From: an uncultured Saprospiraceae bacterium
GTDB taxonomy: Bacteria; Bacteroidota; Bacteroidia; Chitinophagales; Saprospiraceae
Direction of reading: 5' to 3'
Length of the DNA: 62,322 bases
Assembly (NCBI GenBank): GCA_938016265.1
Contig: CALLWB010000099.1
Location: 1 to 62,322 of the forward strand
Part shown: positions 28,127 through 38,817 of the stretch, one piece after another
How the letters are laid out: the number at the start of each line of letters is the position of its first letter
Position numbering within the stretch: the first letter of the stretch is position 1
The notes under the pieces: model-generated
What the model saw: only the letters and a program-made list of their open reading frames with translations
Told to the model about the DNA's origin: nothing
The model's database searches: none
Program-made: the position numbers and the translations under genes

Positions 28127-30154
28127 ATGATTCTGGAAAGAACAGTAACCCTACTCTTATTGCTATTTATGATTTCCTTTTCAGGGAATGCGCAGACCTT
28201 GAAGGCCTATGAGCGTGCTGGAGATAAGGCCATGGACGACCAAGAGTTTTTTGCTGCTTCACAGTATTACAAAGAAGCCATTAAAATCAATAAAGGTAAA
28301 CTGAATGTGCATTACAAATATGCCCACGCCTGCCGATCTTTTAATGCTTTCAAAGAAGCAGATAAAGCCTACAAATATGTAGAGTATGGTAAGGACACAA
28401 AAAAGTATCCCTTGTTATTTTTCTGGCAAGCAACCGTCAAAAAACAGTTAGGTGAATATGAAAAAGCAGGCAAATTATTCAATAAATACTTGACCACCGA
28501 TCAAGACCCAACAAGCTATTACCATCTAAAAGCTAAGCAAGAAGTTCTTGCTTGTGCTAAGGCTCCTTCCATTATCAAAGATGCTATTGACATCAAAGTA
28601 AATTGGCTGGGTGACAAGGTAAATACCCCCTACTCCGAGTTTGCTCCACATCAGGTAGGAGATAGTCTGTATTACTCTTCCATGAGTTTTAAAATCACAG
28701 AAAAAAAGACCGGTAAAACCAGGTATTTTGCAAAGTTACTCCTGTCAGAAAATAAGGAAAAAGGCAAACGACAAAAAGGATTTGGAGATAAAGAAGAACA
28801 CGCAGCAAATAGCACCACAAGCCCCGATGGCAGTCGCTTGTACTTCACCAAATGCCAAGGAGAAAATAGTTCAGATATCAACTGCACCATCTTCGTAAGA
28901 AAGAAAAAAGACAACACCTGGCTGCCTCCAGAAGAACTAGGCGCTACGGTCAATTTCGATGGCTATACTTCTACACATCCTAATATTGGATATGACAGCA
29001 TTCGCCAGCAAGAAATTCTATTTTTCTCCTCCAACAGACCTGGAGGGCAAGGGAAAATGGATGTTTGGTATAGTTTGATAACACCTGCTGGTGACTATGG
29101 AGATGCCGTAAATCTAGGGAAGGCAATCAACACCATCGATGACGAGATAACGCCCTTTTTTCATACCGCTTCGCAATCGTTGTATTTTAGTTCCAACTGG
29201 CATGAAGGGCTAGGAGGTTATGATGTTTTTAACTCGAAATACCGCCAAAAATCTTGGAACACGCCGATCAATGTTGGATACCCGCTCAACAGTAGTTACA
29301 ATGATGTCTATTACACGATTAATGAAGATAATTATAATGGATTTTTGTCCTCCAATCGGGAGGGATCACTAAGTTTGACAAAGGAAGAGGCTTGCTGCAA
29401 TGATATATATGGTGTTCAGATTCCAAAGCAAAACCCTCCAGAACCACCAATAGTGAAAGAAGCTCCTCCGACCAAAGATCCAGTGGTCGTCGTACCCCCT
29501 AAACCGCTACCTCCACCTGTTACCGTAGTACCAGACATAGTAGACAAGCCTACGCCAGCGCCACCGATCATTACCACAGAAACAACTTTTCAGGAGTTAG
29601 AACGTATGCTGCCGGTGACCTTGTATTTTCACAATGATGAGCCTGATTCGAACACAGTGGCCCGGACGACAAGACAAAACTACGAACGCCATTACCTTTG
29701 GTATTATTCCATGAAAGAGGAGTACATCACTAAATATTCGAAAGGAGTATTAGACGACAGTTACCAGGTTAATGACTTTTTTGAATACAAAGTTCGTCAA
29801 GGTTACGACGATTTATATATCTTTTCAGAAAAGCTACTCAAAGTGCTGATGGAAGGATACAAAGTGAAAGTGTCTGTCAAAGGGTTCACTAGTCCTAGAG
29901 CTCCGACCAGTTACAACTACGCATTAGCACATCGAAGAATAATGAGTGCCAAAAATTTCTTTAATGAGTTTAGAGACGGCGTTTTCAAACAGTTTGTCCA
30001 ATCTGGCAGATTCCAGTTTGTTGATACTCCGTTTGGAGAAACAACTGCTCCCGCAGGCATCAGTGATGTCTATTCCGACCGTAGAAATTCTATCTACAGT
30101 GTAGAAGCCTCTCAAGAAAGAAGAATCGAAATCATGCGTATTGAAAAGTATTGA
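28127..30154 (+). CDS. PorE-like OmpA-family protein (TPR + PD40 + OmpA)
   Basis: A 675-residue protein with a signal peptide. TPR-like repeats at about 24-125 are followed by WD40-like/PD40 blades (LYFSSNWHEGLGGYDVF; GFLSSNREG), a Pro-rich linker at about 440-490, and a C-terminal OmpA-like peptidoglycan-binding region at about 500-675 (VKVKGFTSPRAP-type segment, RRIEI near the end). This order matches PorE-type T9SS components that tie the translocon to peptidoglycan. It follows the PorP/SprF gene by 11 nt. Confidence 0.85.
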   Translation: MILERTVTLLLLLFMISFSGNAQTLKAYERAGDKAMDDQEFFAASQYYKEAIKINKGKLNVHYKYAHACRSFNAFKEADKAYKYVEYGKDTKKYPLLFFWQATVKKQLGEYEKAGKLFNKYLTTDQDPTSYYHLKAKQEVLACAKAPSIIKDAIDIKVNWLGDKVNTPYSEFAPHQVGDSLYYSSMSFKITEKKTGKTRYFAKLLLSENKEKGKRQKGFGDKEEHAANSTTSPDGSRLYFTKCQGENSSDINCTIFVRKKKDNTWLPPEELGATVNFDGYTSTHPNIGYDSIRQQEILFFSSNRPGGQGKMDVWYSLITPAGDYGDAVNLGKAINTIDDEITPFFHTASQSLYFSSNWHEGLGGYDVFNSKYRQKSWNTPINVGYPLNSSYNDVYYTINEDNYNGFLSSNREGSLSLTKEEACCNDIYGVQIPKQNPPEPPIVKEAPPTKDPVVVVPPKPLPPPVTVVPDIVDKPTPAPPIITTETTFQELERMLPVTLYFHNDEPDSNTVARTTRQNYERHYLWYYSMKEEYITKYSKGVLDDSYQVNDFFEYKVRQGYDDLYIFSEKLLKVLMEGYKVKVSVKGFTSPRAPTSYNYALAHRRIMSAKNFFNEFRDGVFKQFVQSGRFQFVDTPFGETTAPAGISDVYSDRRNSIYSVEASQERRIEIMRIEKY

Positions 30155-30203
30155 TTGGTAGAAAGTAGTTGATAAAAGGTAGAAAGTACTTCGTACTAAA
30201 TCA

Positions 30204-30255
30204 GCGAAGCAGTTAACTCGCTAAAAACCTTTACGTCTTTCTGCGTTTAAAAATA
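30204..30255. repeat. Decayed intergenic repeat
   Basis: AGCGAAGCAGTTAACTCGCT followed by CCTTTACGTCTTTCTGCGTTTAAAAA. It shares words with the elements at 127-205 and 14784-15041. Confidence 0.3.
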
Positions 30256-30288
30256 TGTCAGTTCGATAAGCGTTTCAATATTCACGCA

Positions 30289-31227
30289 TTATTTATTCCC
30301 AGGCCCTAGCAATCCGGTTCTCCCTTTTCGATTATCCAAAATCGGATTTGGTCTTGGAGCGACTTCCTGGGTTTGTGTGTACAATCGTTCTACTGGAAAC
30401 CATAAGTTTTTTCGCTGCTCTAGCCCACGATAACTACCATCCGGCACCATACTCATCCCTTCTTCATCATAAGGACTAGGGAAAGGAATCAAATTGTCAT
30501 ATACAATCATCCCTAAAGATGGATCAAAGTTGAGTTTTACAGAACTGGAAGAACTATAAGAAATAATAAATCGGGAACGGGTTTCCATCGCCTTGCCTTC
30601 AATTTCTCGAGTTACAAAAATTGGGGCACCAAATGTAGGCTCGTCATTTTTGAAGCTTAACACATCGATGAGTTTTTTTCGCTGATGCAAGCCGTGTGCA
30701 TCAAAACCAAAGAGCAGATAGTACTTTTTTCGTTTGTGTTTGACTTCTTTAATATTATAATAAAGCGCCCCATACCAGTTATCCGCATCAAGTACCTCAC
30801 GCATCGGCAATTCCACATCTTTTGACTGATCGACAAGTGGGAATAACTTTAAGGCGGAACTATTCATTTGAATGGCTCCGTAATAATGAAAATTGTGAGA
30901 GTCCTCGCAAACTTGCCAGGTAATAATTCGGAAATCTCTGCTTTCTGGATACAAAATGGAAATCGTCTCTAACGAATCAAACGGATAACTGAAAGAGTTT
31001 TCCAATTTCAGTGCTTCTACAAACAATTTGGTGAATGCCTCCCTAGCTTTGTTTCTTACTTCGTAAGAGGAGTCCCGAACCATACTCAATCCCAGGACCT
31101 TCAGACTATCTTCCATTATTTTTAACTCTGGCGTTTTGTCGTTTGCAAGTACATCGGCCTTCTGGTAAGCGAAAGCGTTTACCGATAGTAAAAAAATAAC
31201 CAATAAGTTAATTATTGTGAATCTCAT
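30289..31227 (-). CDS. Secreted hypothetical protein
   Basis: A 312-residue protein with a signal peptide (about 1-20, FLLSVNAFA). The remainder is a mixed alpha/beta region that includes ISILYPESRDFRIITWQV, YYGAIQM, YLLFGFDAHG and a Ser-rich strand (SYSSSSSVKL). I recognise no family. It stands alone, convergent with the PorE-like gene and divergent from the large adhesin's leader region. Confidence 0.6.
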   Translation of the reverse strand: MRFTIINLLVIFLLSVNAFAYQKADVLANDKTPELKIMEDSLKVLGLSMVRDSSYEVRNKAREAFTKLFVEALKLENSFSYPFDSLETISILYPESRDFRIITWQVCEDSHNFHYYGAIQMNSSALKLFPLVDQSKDVELPMREVLDADNWYGALYYNIKEVKHKRKKYYLLFGFDAHGLHQRKKLIDVLSFKNDEPTFGAPIFVTREIEGKAMETRSRFIISYSSSSSVKLNFDPSLGMIVYDNLIPFPSPYDEEGMSMVPDGSYRGLEQRKNLWFPVERLYTQTQEVAPRPNPILDNRKGRTGLLGPGNK

Positions 31228-32069
31228 ATATCCTCAGTTTGTTCAAACAAATCTAAAACAATGCCAGTATATAAGCATTCATTTTCAAACGTAAAATTTA
31301 ACAAAAAATTATAGGTGTACACCTCCAATCGAGAATATAATCGAAATTTGATTGAAAGAGATGGAGGTAAACCTAATAATTTTATCAGGTATACAGGTAA
31401 ATTGGTGGTTTTAATAAGGGAGGAACTATAATTTTTGTCTATAATTGTTGGTCGTAGTTTGCTGATTATTAGTTGTTTGTTTTGTTTTTGTTGGGTGTTA
31501 TGTCCTACAATGTTCTAAAAAAGTAATTTTTTCTACCTGCTATCTGGAATACCTTTACTTTCAGAAAATTGAATGTTTTGGCTCAAACGGACAAGTATAA
31601 CTTTCTGCAAAGCCAATCCTACGCATCTGTTTCTAACCAATTTCTGCTACTATTTACGATCAAATTCAGATTTTAATATTGTAATTAATTTTACATCAGG
31701 AATAGACTGTTGTAAATGTGACGTTTATACATGTGCTTGGTGCGCATTAGTCGAATGTTAATAAACGTTTTATTCAACATCAAAAAAATAACACAACTAT
31801 AACTTTGTTATGAATGAAATATACATTGGAAATAATTAGCACAGTTAATATAAAGGAGATCACAATATTTTGACGTTTTTATGAAAGATGTCAAGCTTGT
31901 TCTGAAGGTCGTATTAAACTATTGACTAAATGCTATGTCACGAATCGGGGGTAATTGCTAGGTGTCGTAAGCCCGAATTGCAGAGATTGCAAGTATTGTA
32001 TAGAGAATGATTAGCGAAGTACCAAAGGAAAAGCCTTTCATTTTCTTAGGAAATTAATATAAGAATACA
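31228..32069. other. 842-bp noncoding region upstream of the giant adhesin
   Basis: No convincing ORF. The 62-codon frame at 31573 looks like chance. A perfect 12-bp palindrome AGGTGTACACCT lies at 31313-31324 and could be a regulator site. The unusual length suggests regulation of the adhesin, but no clear TAnnTTTG promoter was found close to 32070. Confidence 0.4.
31313..31324. promoter_or_regulatory. 12-bp palindrome, possible operator
   Basis: AGGTGTACACCT is self-complementary, within the long leader between a minus-strand hypothetical and the plus-strand adhesin. Confidence 0.3.
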
Positions 32070-35000
32070 ATGCCCAATAACATACAAACAAAAACAAAAC
32101 ACCTTCTTCTGGGATTATTCATTTTGGTTTGCGCCACAGCGAATGCTCAGGTAAACGCTGATTTCTCTTCCGATGAAGTAGAAGGATGCTCGCCACTAGT
32201 CGTTCAGTTTATCAATCAATCCACAGGAATCAATCTTTCCTACAATTGGAGTTTTGGAAATACCAATGCCGGTTGCGCTACTGGACCAATGTCCACCCTA
32301 GAAAATCCAGGAAGAATATATACGCAAGCAGGAGAATATTGTGTTTGTCTAACAGTCACAGACCCTTCAGGCGCTACAGATACCGAGTGCAAAACCAACC
32401 TGATTTCTGTTTTTGCCTCGCCAGAAGCCGATCTTTCCGCCTCAACGGTAATCGGTTGCGCACCTTTAACTATCGATTTTACCGATCAGTCGATTATGGG
32501 ATCCGGCACGATCATCAGTTGGCAATGGGATTTGAATAATGGCAACTGTCCATCTTCCAACACACCAACTGTAAGTTGTACCTACGATGTTCCCGGAGTA
32601 TATGACATCTCACTTATTGTTCAGGATGATAATGGGTGTTTTCATTTCATAGAAAAAGAAAATTTCGTAACCGTTTATGAAACAATGACTTCTGATTTTG
32701 TCCCGGACAATACTGGGTCTTGCCAAACTCCATTTACTGTAAATTTTGACCCATTATTGACCAATACTCAAGATGTAGTTTTTGAATGGAGTTTTGGTGA
32801 TGGGAATACTTCAAATCAAGAAAATCCTTCACACGTCTATACTACAACTGGTGATTTTTCGGTTACCTTGATTACTACTAATACTACTAGTGGATGTACT
32901 GATACGACCACTTATCAGGATTTAATAAGTATTGGTAATCTGGTTGATTTTTCCTTCGACCTGCCAAACGGATGTGAAGATCTAACCATCAATTTTACGG
33001 ATAATACGCCAGGGACCGTGACCAATTGGCAATGGGACTTTGGAGATGGAATGGGTACTTCCACAAATGCGAACCCTACCTACACTTATACTGTACCAGG
33101 TTGTTATACCGTCACTTTACAAGCAGTAAGTGATGGATGTGCTGGTCTAAGGACCTCCACCAATTGTATTGAGGTCTACGAATCACCGATGGCTTCCTAC
33201 ACTTCAAACAATCTCTTGGGCTGTGAGCTGCCACACACCGCTACATTTAGCGGCTCCTCCAATTTGGTCAACTCTACTTATTTATGGGATTTTGGTGATG
33301 GGGAAACCTCTAGTCTGCAAAATCCAGTGCACAACTATTCTGGATATGGGAATTTTCCAGTAACACTAACCGCAATTTCCTCGGATGGTTGCGAAAACTC
33401 AGTAACACTTGACACCGTTAGCATCCAGGTATTTAATATTAGTCTACAAGCAGATTCCGTCTCCGGTTGTGTGCCGCTTGACATTGAATTGACCGCTACC
33501 TCTAACTTAGCATTTCCAATTACTAATATGGATTGGGACTTTGGAAATGGAACTTTTGGAACTGGTAATCCGGCAAATGTTATTTATTCCGATACAGGAA
33601 CTTATATTATCAGTGCAATGGCAACAAATTCCTTAGGTTGCATGGACACGACGCTAGTAGCTGTAGAAGCTGGGCAGCCTCTTAATATCGATTTTATAGC
33701 CGACCCAACTATTAGTTGTGCGGAGGATGAAATTAGCTTTACAGATTTGACACAAGGAGAGGTGGATATTTGGTTTTGGGAATTTGGAGATGGAGGAATT
33801 TCCATTGACCAAAACCCTGTGCATATGTATCAGGACACTGGTGTTTTTACTGTTTGTTTAACTGTTGCCAATAATGGATGTTTTAATCAATTTTGCAAGA
33901 CGGATTACATCACTATTTTACCCCCAATCGCCAATTTTGATTTTAGTAGGAATTGTTTGAATCCTTTTTATATTGGCTTTACAGACAATTCGATTGGAGC
34001 AGATAGTTGGATTTGGAATTTTGGAGTTGCAAATTCCACGATAGATACTTCCACGCAAGTGAATCCTGACTTTACCTTCCCTGGAACCGGAACTTACAGT
34101 GTACAACTAGTCGTTTTTAACGATCTTACTGGATGCACGGATACGATCAGCAAGCCCGTCATAATAACGGATCCGATTGCCAATTTTGAAATAATGCCGG
34201 ACACGGGGTGCGCCCCACTTACTGTTAGTATTTCAGACTTCTCTCAAGATGCTGATGAATATTTATGGTTTGCACCTGGCGCTTCTATTCAACCAAATGC
34301 ATCATCTGCAAATCCAACTTTTGTTTACGAAAATGAAGGTATTTATTCTGGAATAGGCCTGATCATAGAAGATCAATTTGGATGTCTGGACACATTAATG
34401 AAAAATGATACTATTTTGGTGTCTGATATAGATCCAGGATTTACTTCCACATTTCCAGAAGGATGCTTTCCGCTAGAAGTGACTTTTTCAGATACCTCTA
34501 GTTCGTATGGTGCGGATATTGTCTCCTGGTATTGGGATTTTGGCGATGGCACAACGGATACTATCCAAAACCCAATACATGTTTTTAACTCAAAAGGGCT
34601 GAAAGATGTTTCCTTGACGGTTACAAACGCTCTGGGATGTTCTCAAACAATAACACTAGCAGATTACGTATTTATTACAGAGCCTAAGGTTCGATTCAAA
34701 GGGGACACTATTTTGTGTACCAATCAATCTTTTACGTTTACCAATACGACGGTAGCCGCTGTCCCAGCAACTTACTTTTGGGAGTTTGGAGATGGGAGTA
34801 CTAGTGTACTCAAAAATCCAACGTATTCTTATACAGCAGAAGGCATGTACGATGTTTGTCTGACGGTTACTGACCGTTATGGATGCGACAGTACTTTATG
34901 CAAAATAGACTACATACGAGTAGCAGATCCACTTGCCCAATTTACAGCAGACACCACTTATGCTTCTTGCCCGCCGCTAGAAGTTAACTTCTCCGATTTG

Positions 35001-37631
35001 TCTTCAAATGCAGTAGAATGGATTTGGGATTTTGGAGATAACAGTGCTACAATAAATACGCCTAACACCAGCCATATCTATACTGAACCTGGTTCTTATG
35101 ATGTTTGTTTGATCATTACCTCCCCCTCTGGGTGTTTAGACACCATCTGCAAACAAGATTATATTGTCATAGATGGCCCGAAAGGAGATTTTGGATTTTT
35201 GCCAGATCATGGATGTGCGCCATTAGAGGTTACTCTTTATGGAACTGGAGTAGATGTGGTAAAATATATCTGGGATAGTGGTTGCGGAGACATTGAAATA
35301 CATAACAATCCTTCTCCAACAGACACCGTTACCTTTGTATATGACGAGGCAGGGACCTGTTATCCCATTCTTGTGGTAGAGGACTTTCAAGGTTGTCAGC
35401 GGACGATTGTGTCCCCCGATCCTATTATAGTAGATGAATTGACGAGTTCTATTATTACTACACCGTCTATTCTTTGTGGATCAGGAGTAGTGAATTATGA
35501 AAGCGATGTTTTTTCTAGTGCCAATCCAGTCCAGTATACCTGGTTGTTTCCCGGTGGTACGCCATCTTCTTCTTCTAATCCTTCCGAGACCGTCACTTAC
35601 TCCAATATTGGTGCTTATGATGTGAGTTTGATCGTGACAAATGGAGTATGTATTGACACAATAAATCAGGCAAATATGGTCATTGTAGCAGATGACCCCG
35701 TGGCTGATTTTTCACAAACATCTAGTAGTTATTGTGTGCCTTCTCTGGTAGATTTTACGGATTTGTCGACTGTCAGTATAGGAACGATTACCAATTGGGT
35801 TTGGGATTTTGGAACTGGCGATTCTAGTACTGTGCAAAATCCCGATTATACTTACGTGAATCCTGGTACCTACACGGTTAGTCTTACCGTTACCTCTTCA
35901 ATGGGGTGCGAGCATACGATCACCCAAGTAATTGAAACGTTTCCAATCCCAGTAGCAGATGCAGGGCCTGATGCACAACTTTGTCTGGGAGAAACAGTCG
36001 TTTTGGCTGGGGCAGGGGACGGCGCTTACCAATGGAGTCCTGCTACAGGGCTAAGTTGTAGCACTTGTCCAGATCCAGTGGCCAACCCCACTAATTCAAC
36101 AAATTACATCCTAACTGTAACGAATGCTGCTGGCTGTTATTCAACAGACACGACTCAAATTGTTGTTAGCCAATACCCTAAACCTGATTTAAATATAATA
36201 GCAGACACTACCGTTTGTGTTAACTCATATGTCCAGATTTTTGCTACTTCTTCTCAGGGAGGAGTTCATTTTGATTGGGATGCTTCCCGACCTGGATTGA
36301 GCTGTTATGAAAATTGTTTCAATCCATTTGCAACACCTACAGAAACCACCACCTACGTAGTGACGGTAACCAACGCAGGAGGTTGCAGTACCATAGACTC
36401 TATCACGATTGTAGTGTTAGACAATGACACGGAAATGCTAGGGCCAGATCGAACAATTTGTCCTGGTGGCGAAGTTACACTCAACTCAACTAACGGGTTT
36501 AGTCCTTCTTGGTCTCCCTCTAATGGATTAAGCTGTATAAATTGTTCAAACCCAATCGCCTCACCTCAAGAAACGACGACTTATTTCCTAGAAGCAACGT
36601 CCAGTGAAGGATGTTTATTAATGGATACGATAACTGTTAATGTCTTTGACATAACGACAGTGGAGGCCGGAGTAAATCGGATTGTTTGTTTAGGAGACAC
36701 CACCCAATTGAAAGGCTCCGCAACAGGAAAGATTTATTGGACGCCTTTTTCAACGCTAAGTTCGGATACAATTCTAGAACCAATGGCATTCCCCACAGCG
36801 ACCACCATTTATACGATGACTGCAGTAAATGACCAATGCACCGTCACCGATGAAATGACAGTTTATGTAAGGGAGTCGATTACCATCGAGGCGGAGGATG
36901 CAGAAATTTGTATTGGTGATACAGCTATATTGGTCGCAAATGGCCAGGCTGAAAACTATACCTGGTCTGGAGTTGATATTGATAATCCATCAGGTGAACA
37001 AATTGGAGTCGCCCCCATCGAAACCACCACTTACACTGTTGTTGGGACCTTGGGATCTTGCACTTCTGATACTACCTTCGCAACCGTTATAGTTAACGAT
37101 CCACCAGAGCTGAATGCTCCAACCTCCTACAGTTTTTTCTCAGGAGAGGAGTTTTCAATCGATGTAGCAGTCGACGGAGCAAATGGGTATGCTTACACTT
37201 GGGCTCCTGAAGACTTGTTAAGCTGTACGAATTGTCCAAAGCCAACCATACTAGCCGACTCTAGTGCAATAATTATGGTGACGGTAACTGACGAAAATGG
37301 TTGTCAGGCTTCAGAAAATATAAATATTATACTTAGAACAGATTGCTCAGAAGACCTTATAGTTTTACCAAATGCTTTTACTCCAAATGGAGATGGGCTT
37401 AATGATATGTTGTACGCCAGAGGTAGCGCGATCAGTTCACTTTCTCTGTTTAGAGTGTATGACCGGTGGGGACAATTGGTATTTGAAACATCAGATAAAG
37501 GAATAGGCTGGGATGGCACTTATAAAGGCAAGCAGCTGAATCCTGGTGTTTTTGTTTATTACGTTGAAGCACCCTGCAATTTGGATGGTAGCAAAATAGT
37601 CAAAAAAGGAAATGTCACTTTGATACGTTAG
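32070..37631 (+). CDS. Giant PKD-array adhesin with T9SS type B sorting domain
   Basis: An 1853-residue secreted protein. The signal peptide ends CATANAQ. About fifteen PKD-like domains follow in tandem; many show a WDFGDG-type core (WSFGDGNTS, WDFGDGMGTS, WEFGDGGIS) and a Cys near the domain start. About six Ig-like repeats opening with CLGET, CPGGE or CIGDT follow, then the type B sorting domain at about 1766-1853 (PNAFTPNGDGLND ... DRWGQLVFET ... GWDGTYKGK). PKD arrays form extended extracellular rods. A role in gliding or adhesion is expected from its kin. The partner PorP/SprF gene is 90 nt downstream. Confidence 0.93.
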   Translation: MPNNIQTKTKHLLLGLFILVCATANAQVNADFSSDEVEGCSPLVVQFINQSTGINLSYNWSFGNTNAGCATGPMSTLENPGRIYTQAGEYCVCLTVTDPSGATDTECKTNLISVFASPEADLSASTVIGCAPLTIDFTDQSIMGSGTIISWQWDLNNGNCPSSNTPTVSCTYDVPGVYDISLIVQDDNGCFHFIEKENFVTVYETMTSDFVPDNTGSCQTPFTVNFDPLLTNTQDVVFEWSFGDGNTSNQENPSHVYTTTGDFSVTLITTNTTSGCTDTTTYQDLISIGNLVDFSFDLPNGCEDLTINFTDNTPGTVTNWQWDFGDGMGTSTNANPTYTYTVPGCYTVTLQAVSDGCAGLRTSTNCIEVYESPMASYTSNNLLGCELPHTATFSGSSNLVNSTYLWDFGDGETSSLQNPVHNYSGYGNFPVTLTAISSDGCENSVTLDTVSIQVFNISLQADSVSGCVPLDIELTATSNLAFPITNMDWDFGNGTFGTGNPANVIYSDTGTYIISAMATNSLGCMDTTLVAVEAGQPLNIDFIADPTISCAEDEISFTDLTQGEVDIWFWEFGDGGISIDQNPVHMYQDTGVFTVCLTVANNGCFNQFCKTDYITILPPIANFDFSRNCLNPFYIGFTDNSIGADSWIWNFGVANSTIDTSTQVNPDFTFPGTGTYSVQLVVFNDLTGCTDTISKPVIITDPIANFEIMPDTGCAPLTVSISDFSQDADEYLWFAPGASIQPNASSANPTFVYENEGIYSGIGLIIEDQFGCLDTLMKNDTILVSDIDPGFTSTFPEGCFPLEVTFSDTSSSYGADIVSWYWDFGDGTTDTIQNPIHVFNSKGLKDVSLTVTNALGCSQTITLADYVFITEPKVRFKGDTILCTNQSFTFTNTTVAAVPATYFWEFGDGSTSVLKNPTYSYTAEGMYDVCLTVTDRYGCDSTLCKIDYIRVADPLAQFTADTTYASCPPLEVNFSDLSSNAVEWIWDFGDNSATINTPNTSHIYTEPGSYDVCLIITSPSGCLDTICKQDYIVIDGPKGDFGFLPDHGCAPLEVTLYGTGVDVVKYIWDSGCGDIEIHNNPSPTDTVTFVYDEAGTCYPILVVEDFQGCQRTIVSPDPIIVDELTSSIITTPSILCGSGVVNYESDVFSSANPVQYTWLFPGGTPSSSSNPSETVTYSNIGAYDVSLIVTNGVCIDTINQANMVIVADDPVADFSQTSSSYCVPSLVDFTDLSTVSIGTITNWVWDFGTGDSSTVQNPDYTYVNPGTYTVSLTVTSSMGCEHTITQVIETFPIPVADAGPDAQLCLGETVVLAGAGDGAYQWSPATGLSCSTCPDPVANPTNSTNYILTVTNAAGCYSTDTTQIVVSQYPKPDLNIIADTTVCVNSYVQIFATSSQGGVHFDWDASRPGLSCYENCFNPFATPTETTTYVVTVTNAGGCSTIDSITIVVLDNDTEMLGPDRTICPGGEVTLNSTNGFSPSWSPSNGLSCINCSNPIASPQETTTYFLEATSSEGCLLMDTITVNVFDITTVEAGVNRIVCLGDTTQLKGSATGKIYWTPFSTLSSDTILEPMAFPTATTIYTMTAVNDQCTVTDEMTVYVRESITIEAEDAEICIGDTAILVANGQAENYTWSGVDIDNPSGEQIGVAPIETTTYTVVGTLGSCTSDTTFATVIVNDPPELNAPTSYSFFSGEEFSIDVAVDGANGYAYTWAPEDLLSCTNCPKPTILADSSAIIMVTVTDENGCQASENINIILRTDCSEDLIVLPNAFTPNGDGLNDMLYARGSAISSLSLFRVYDRWGQLVFETSDKGIGWDGTYKGKQLNPGVFVYYVEAPCNLDGSKIVKKGNVTLIR

Positions 37632-37721
37632 CTGGTTTATGGAGGATTGATTAATGGTGGATTCTTCTGTTTCTATCAAAATACAATTACCAACCCCCTA
37701 TTAACCAAACAATAAATAATT

Positions 37722-38762
37722 ATGAACAAAATTTTATTTTTAATAATAGGAATTGGCTTGTTGTTTTCAGCGGAAATCAATGGGCAGGATACGCATTTGT
37801 CTCAGTTTTATCATTCACCATTAAGTCTTAATCCGGCGATGACTGGGCTGATGAATTATGATGTTCGGGTGACGGCCAACTACCGCAATCAATGGGCTAC
37901 GGTGACTACTCCCTTTCAGACGATGGAGGCCTCCGTAGATGCGTCTATTCTTGGTGGTGTTACAGAAGATGATTTTTTTGGTGTTGGATTGTTACTCAAT
38001 AACGATAAGGCTGGGGATTCTCAGCTTCGCACGACCAGAGTCCACCTTTCTACTGCTTACAGCAAATCACTCAGCGGTGACGCCAATCATTATATTAGTC
38101 TTGGTGGCCAGGCAGGTCTAGCTTATCGGAGTCTGAACGTTTCTGAATTGACATTTGATAGTCAGTTTGATGGCGATATTCTAAACACCAATATTGGAAG
38201 TGGGGAACAACTAGACAGACAACAATTTTACTATTGGGATTTTTCTGCAGGAGTAGCTTGGTTTTATGCGCCAACTGAAGAGTCAAGTATATATGCAGGA
38301 GCAGCACTTTCTCATATCAATGAACCAAATCAAAGCTTTTTTCAAGGGGTAACAGAAAATCTGTACCGCAAATTGACCGTTCACCTCGGCGGCGAAGTGG
38401 CGTTGAATGAATCGTTTTCTCTTTTACCAAGGGGCGAATTGCTACTTCAAGGTCCGCATACGGAAGTCAATGTTGGCGGACTTGTAAAATTTAATCTTAC
38501 TCCTGGCTATGAACAGTCGGAAGGTGCAATGGCCTTGTATCTTGGGACAACGCACCGATTTAAAGACGCCCAAATTGTGGTGGTTCGGTACGATTATGGC
38601 CCAATAGGGATTGGTTTTAGTTATGATTTTAATATTTCTTCTCTAGGGAAAGCTTCAAAATATCAGGGTGGACCGGAGGTGGCGATTATCTATCGGACTA
38701 ATTTATTTCAGGAAGACGAACGGTCGAAGCGTGGGGCAGTGCGTTGTCCTTCTGCTTATTGA
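37722..38762 (+). CDS. PorP/SprF-family T9SS outer-membrane protein
   Basis: A 346-residue protein with a signal peptide and mature start QDTHLSQFYHSPLSLNPAMTG. The same beta-barrel-like layout is seen as in the other two paralogues. It follows the giant adhesin by 90 nt and is probably its dedicated export partner. A short GC-rich intergenic element follows. Confidence 0.93.
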   Translation: MNKILFLIIGIGLLFSAEINGQDTHLSQFYHSPLSLNPAMTGLMNYDVRVTANYRNQWATVTTPFQTMEASVDASILGGVTEDDFFGVGLLLNNDKAGDSQLRTTRVHLSTAYSKSLSGDANHYISLGGQAGLAYRSLNVSELTFDSQFDGDILNTNIGSGEQLDRQQFYYWDFSAGVAWFYAPTEESSIYAGAALSHINEPNQSFFQGVTENLYRKLTVHLGGEVALNESFSLLPRGELLLQGPHTEVNVGGLVKFNLTPGYEQSEGAMALYLGTTHRFKDAQIVVVRYDYGPIGIGFSYDFNISSLGKASKYQGGPEVAIIYRTNLFQEDERSKRGAVRCPSAY

Positions 38763-38817
38763 TTAGGAGATGTACTCCTTTAACGTAAATCAAATACATC
38801 CAGAATACCTGAATTGC

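Noticed and set aside
31573-31761. 62-codon Cys-containing ORF
   Set aside because: No promoter, signal or family match; its Cys residues are scattered and it does not lie before an amino-acid gene, unlike the methionine leader.
32070-37631. Repeated motifs as a CRISPR array or transposon repeats
   Set aside because: The repeats are PKD and Ig-like coding modules in one continuous reading frame.
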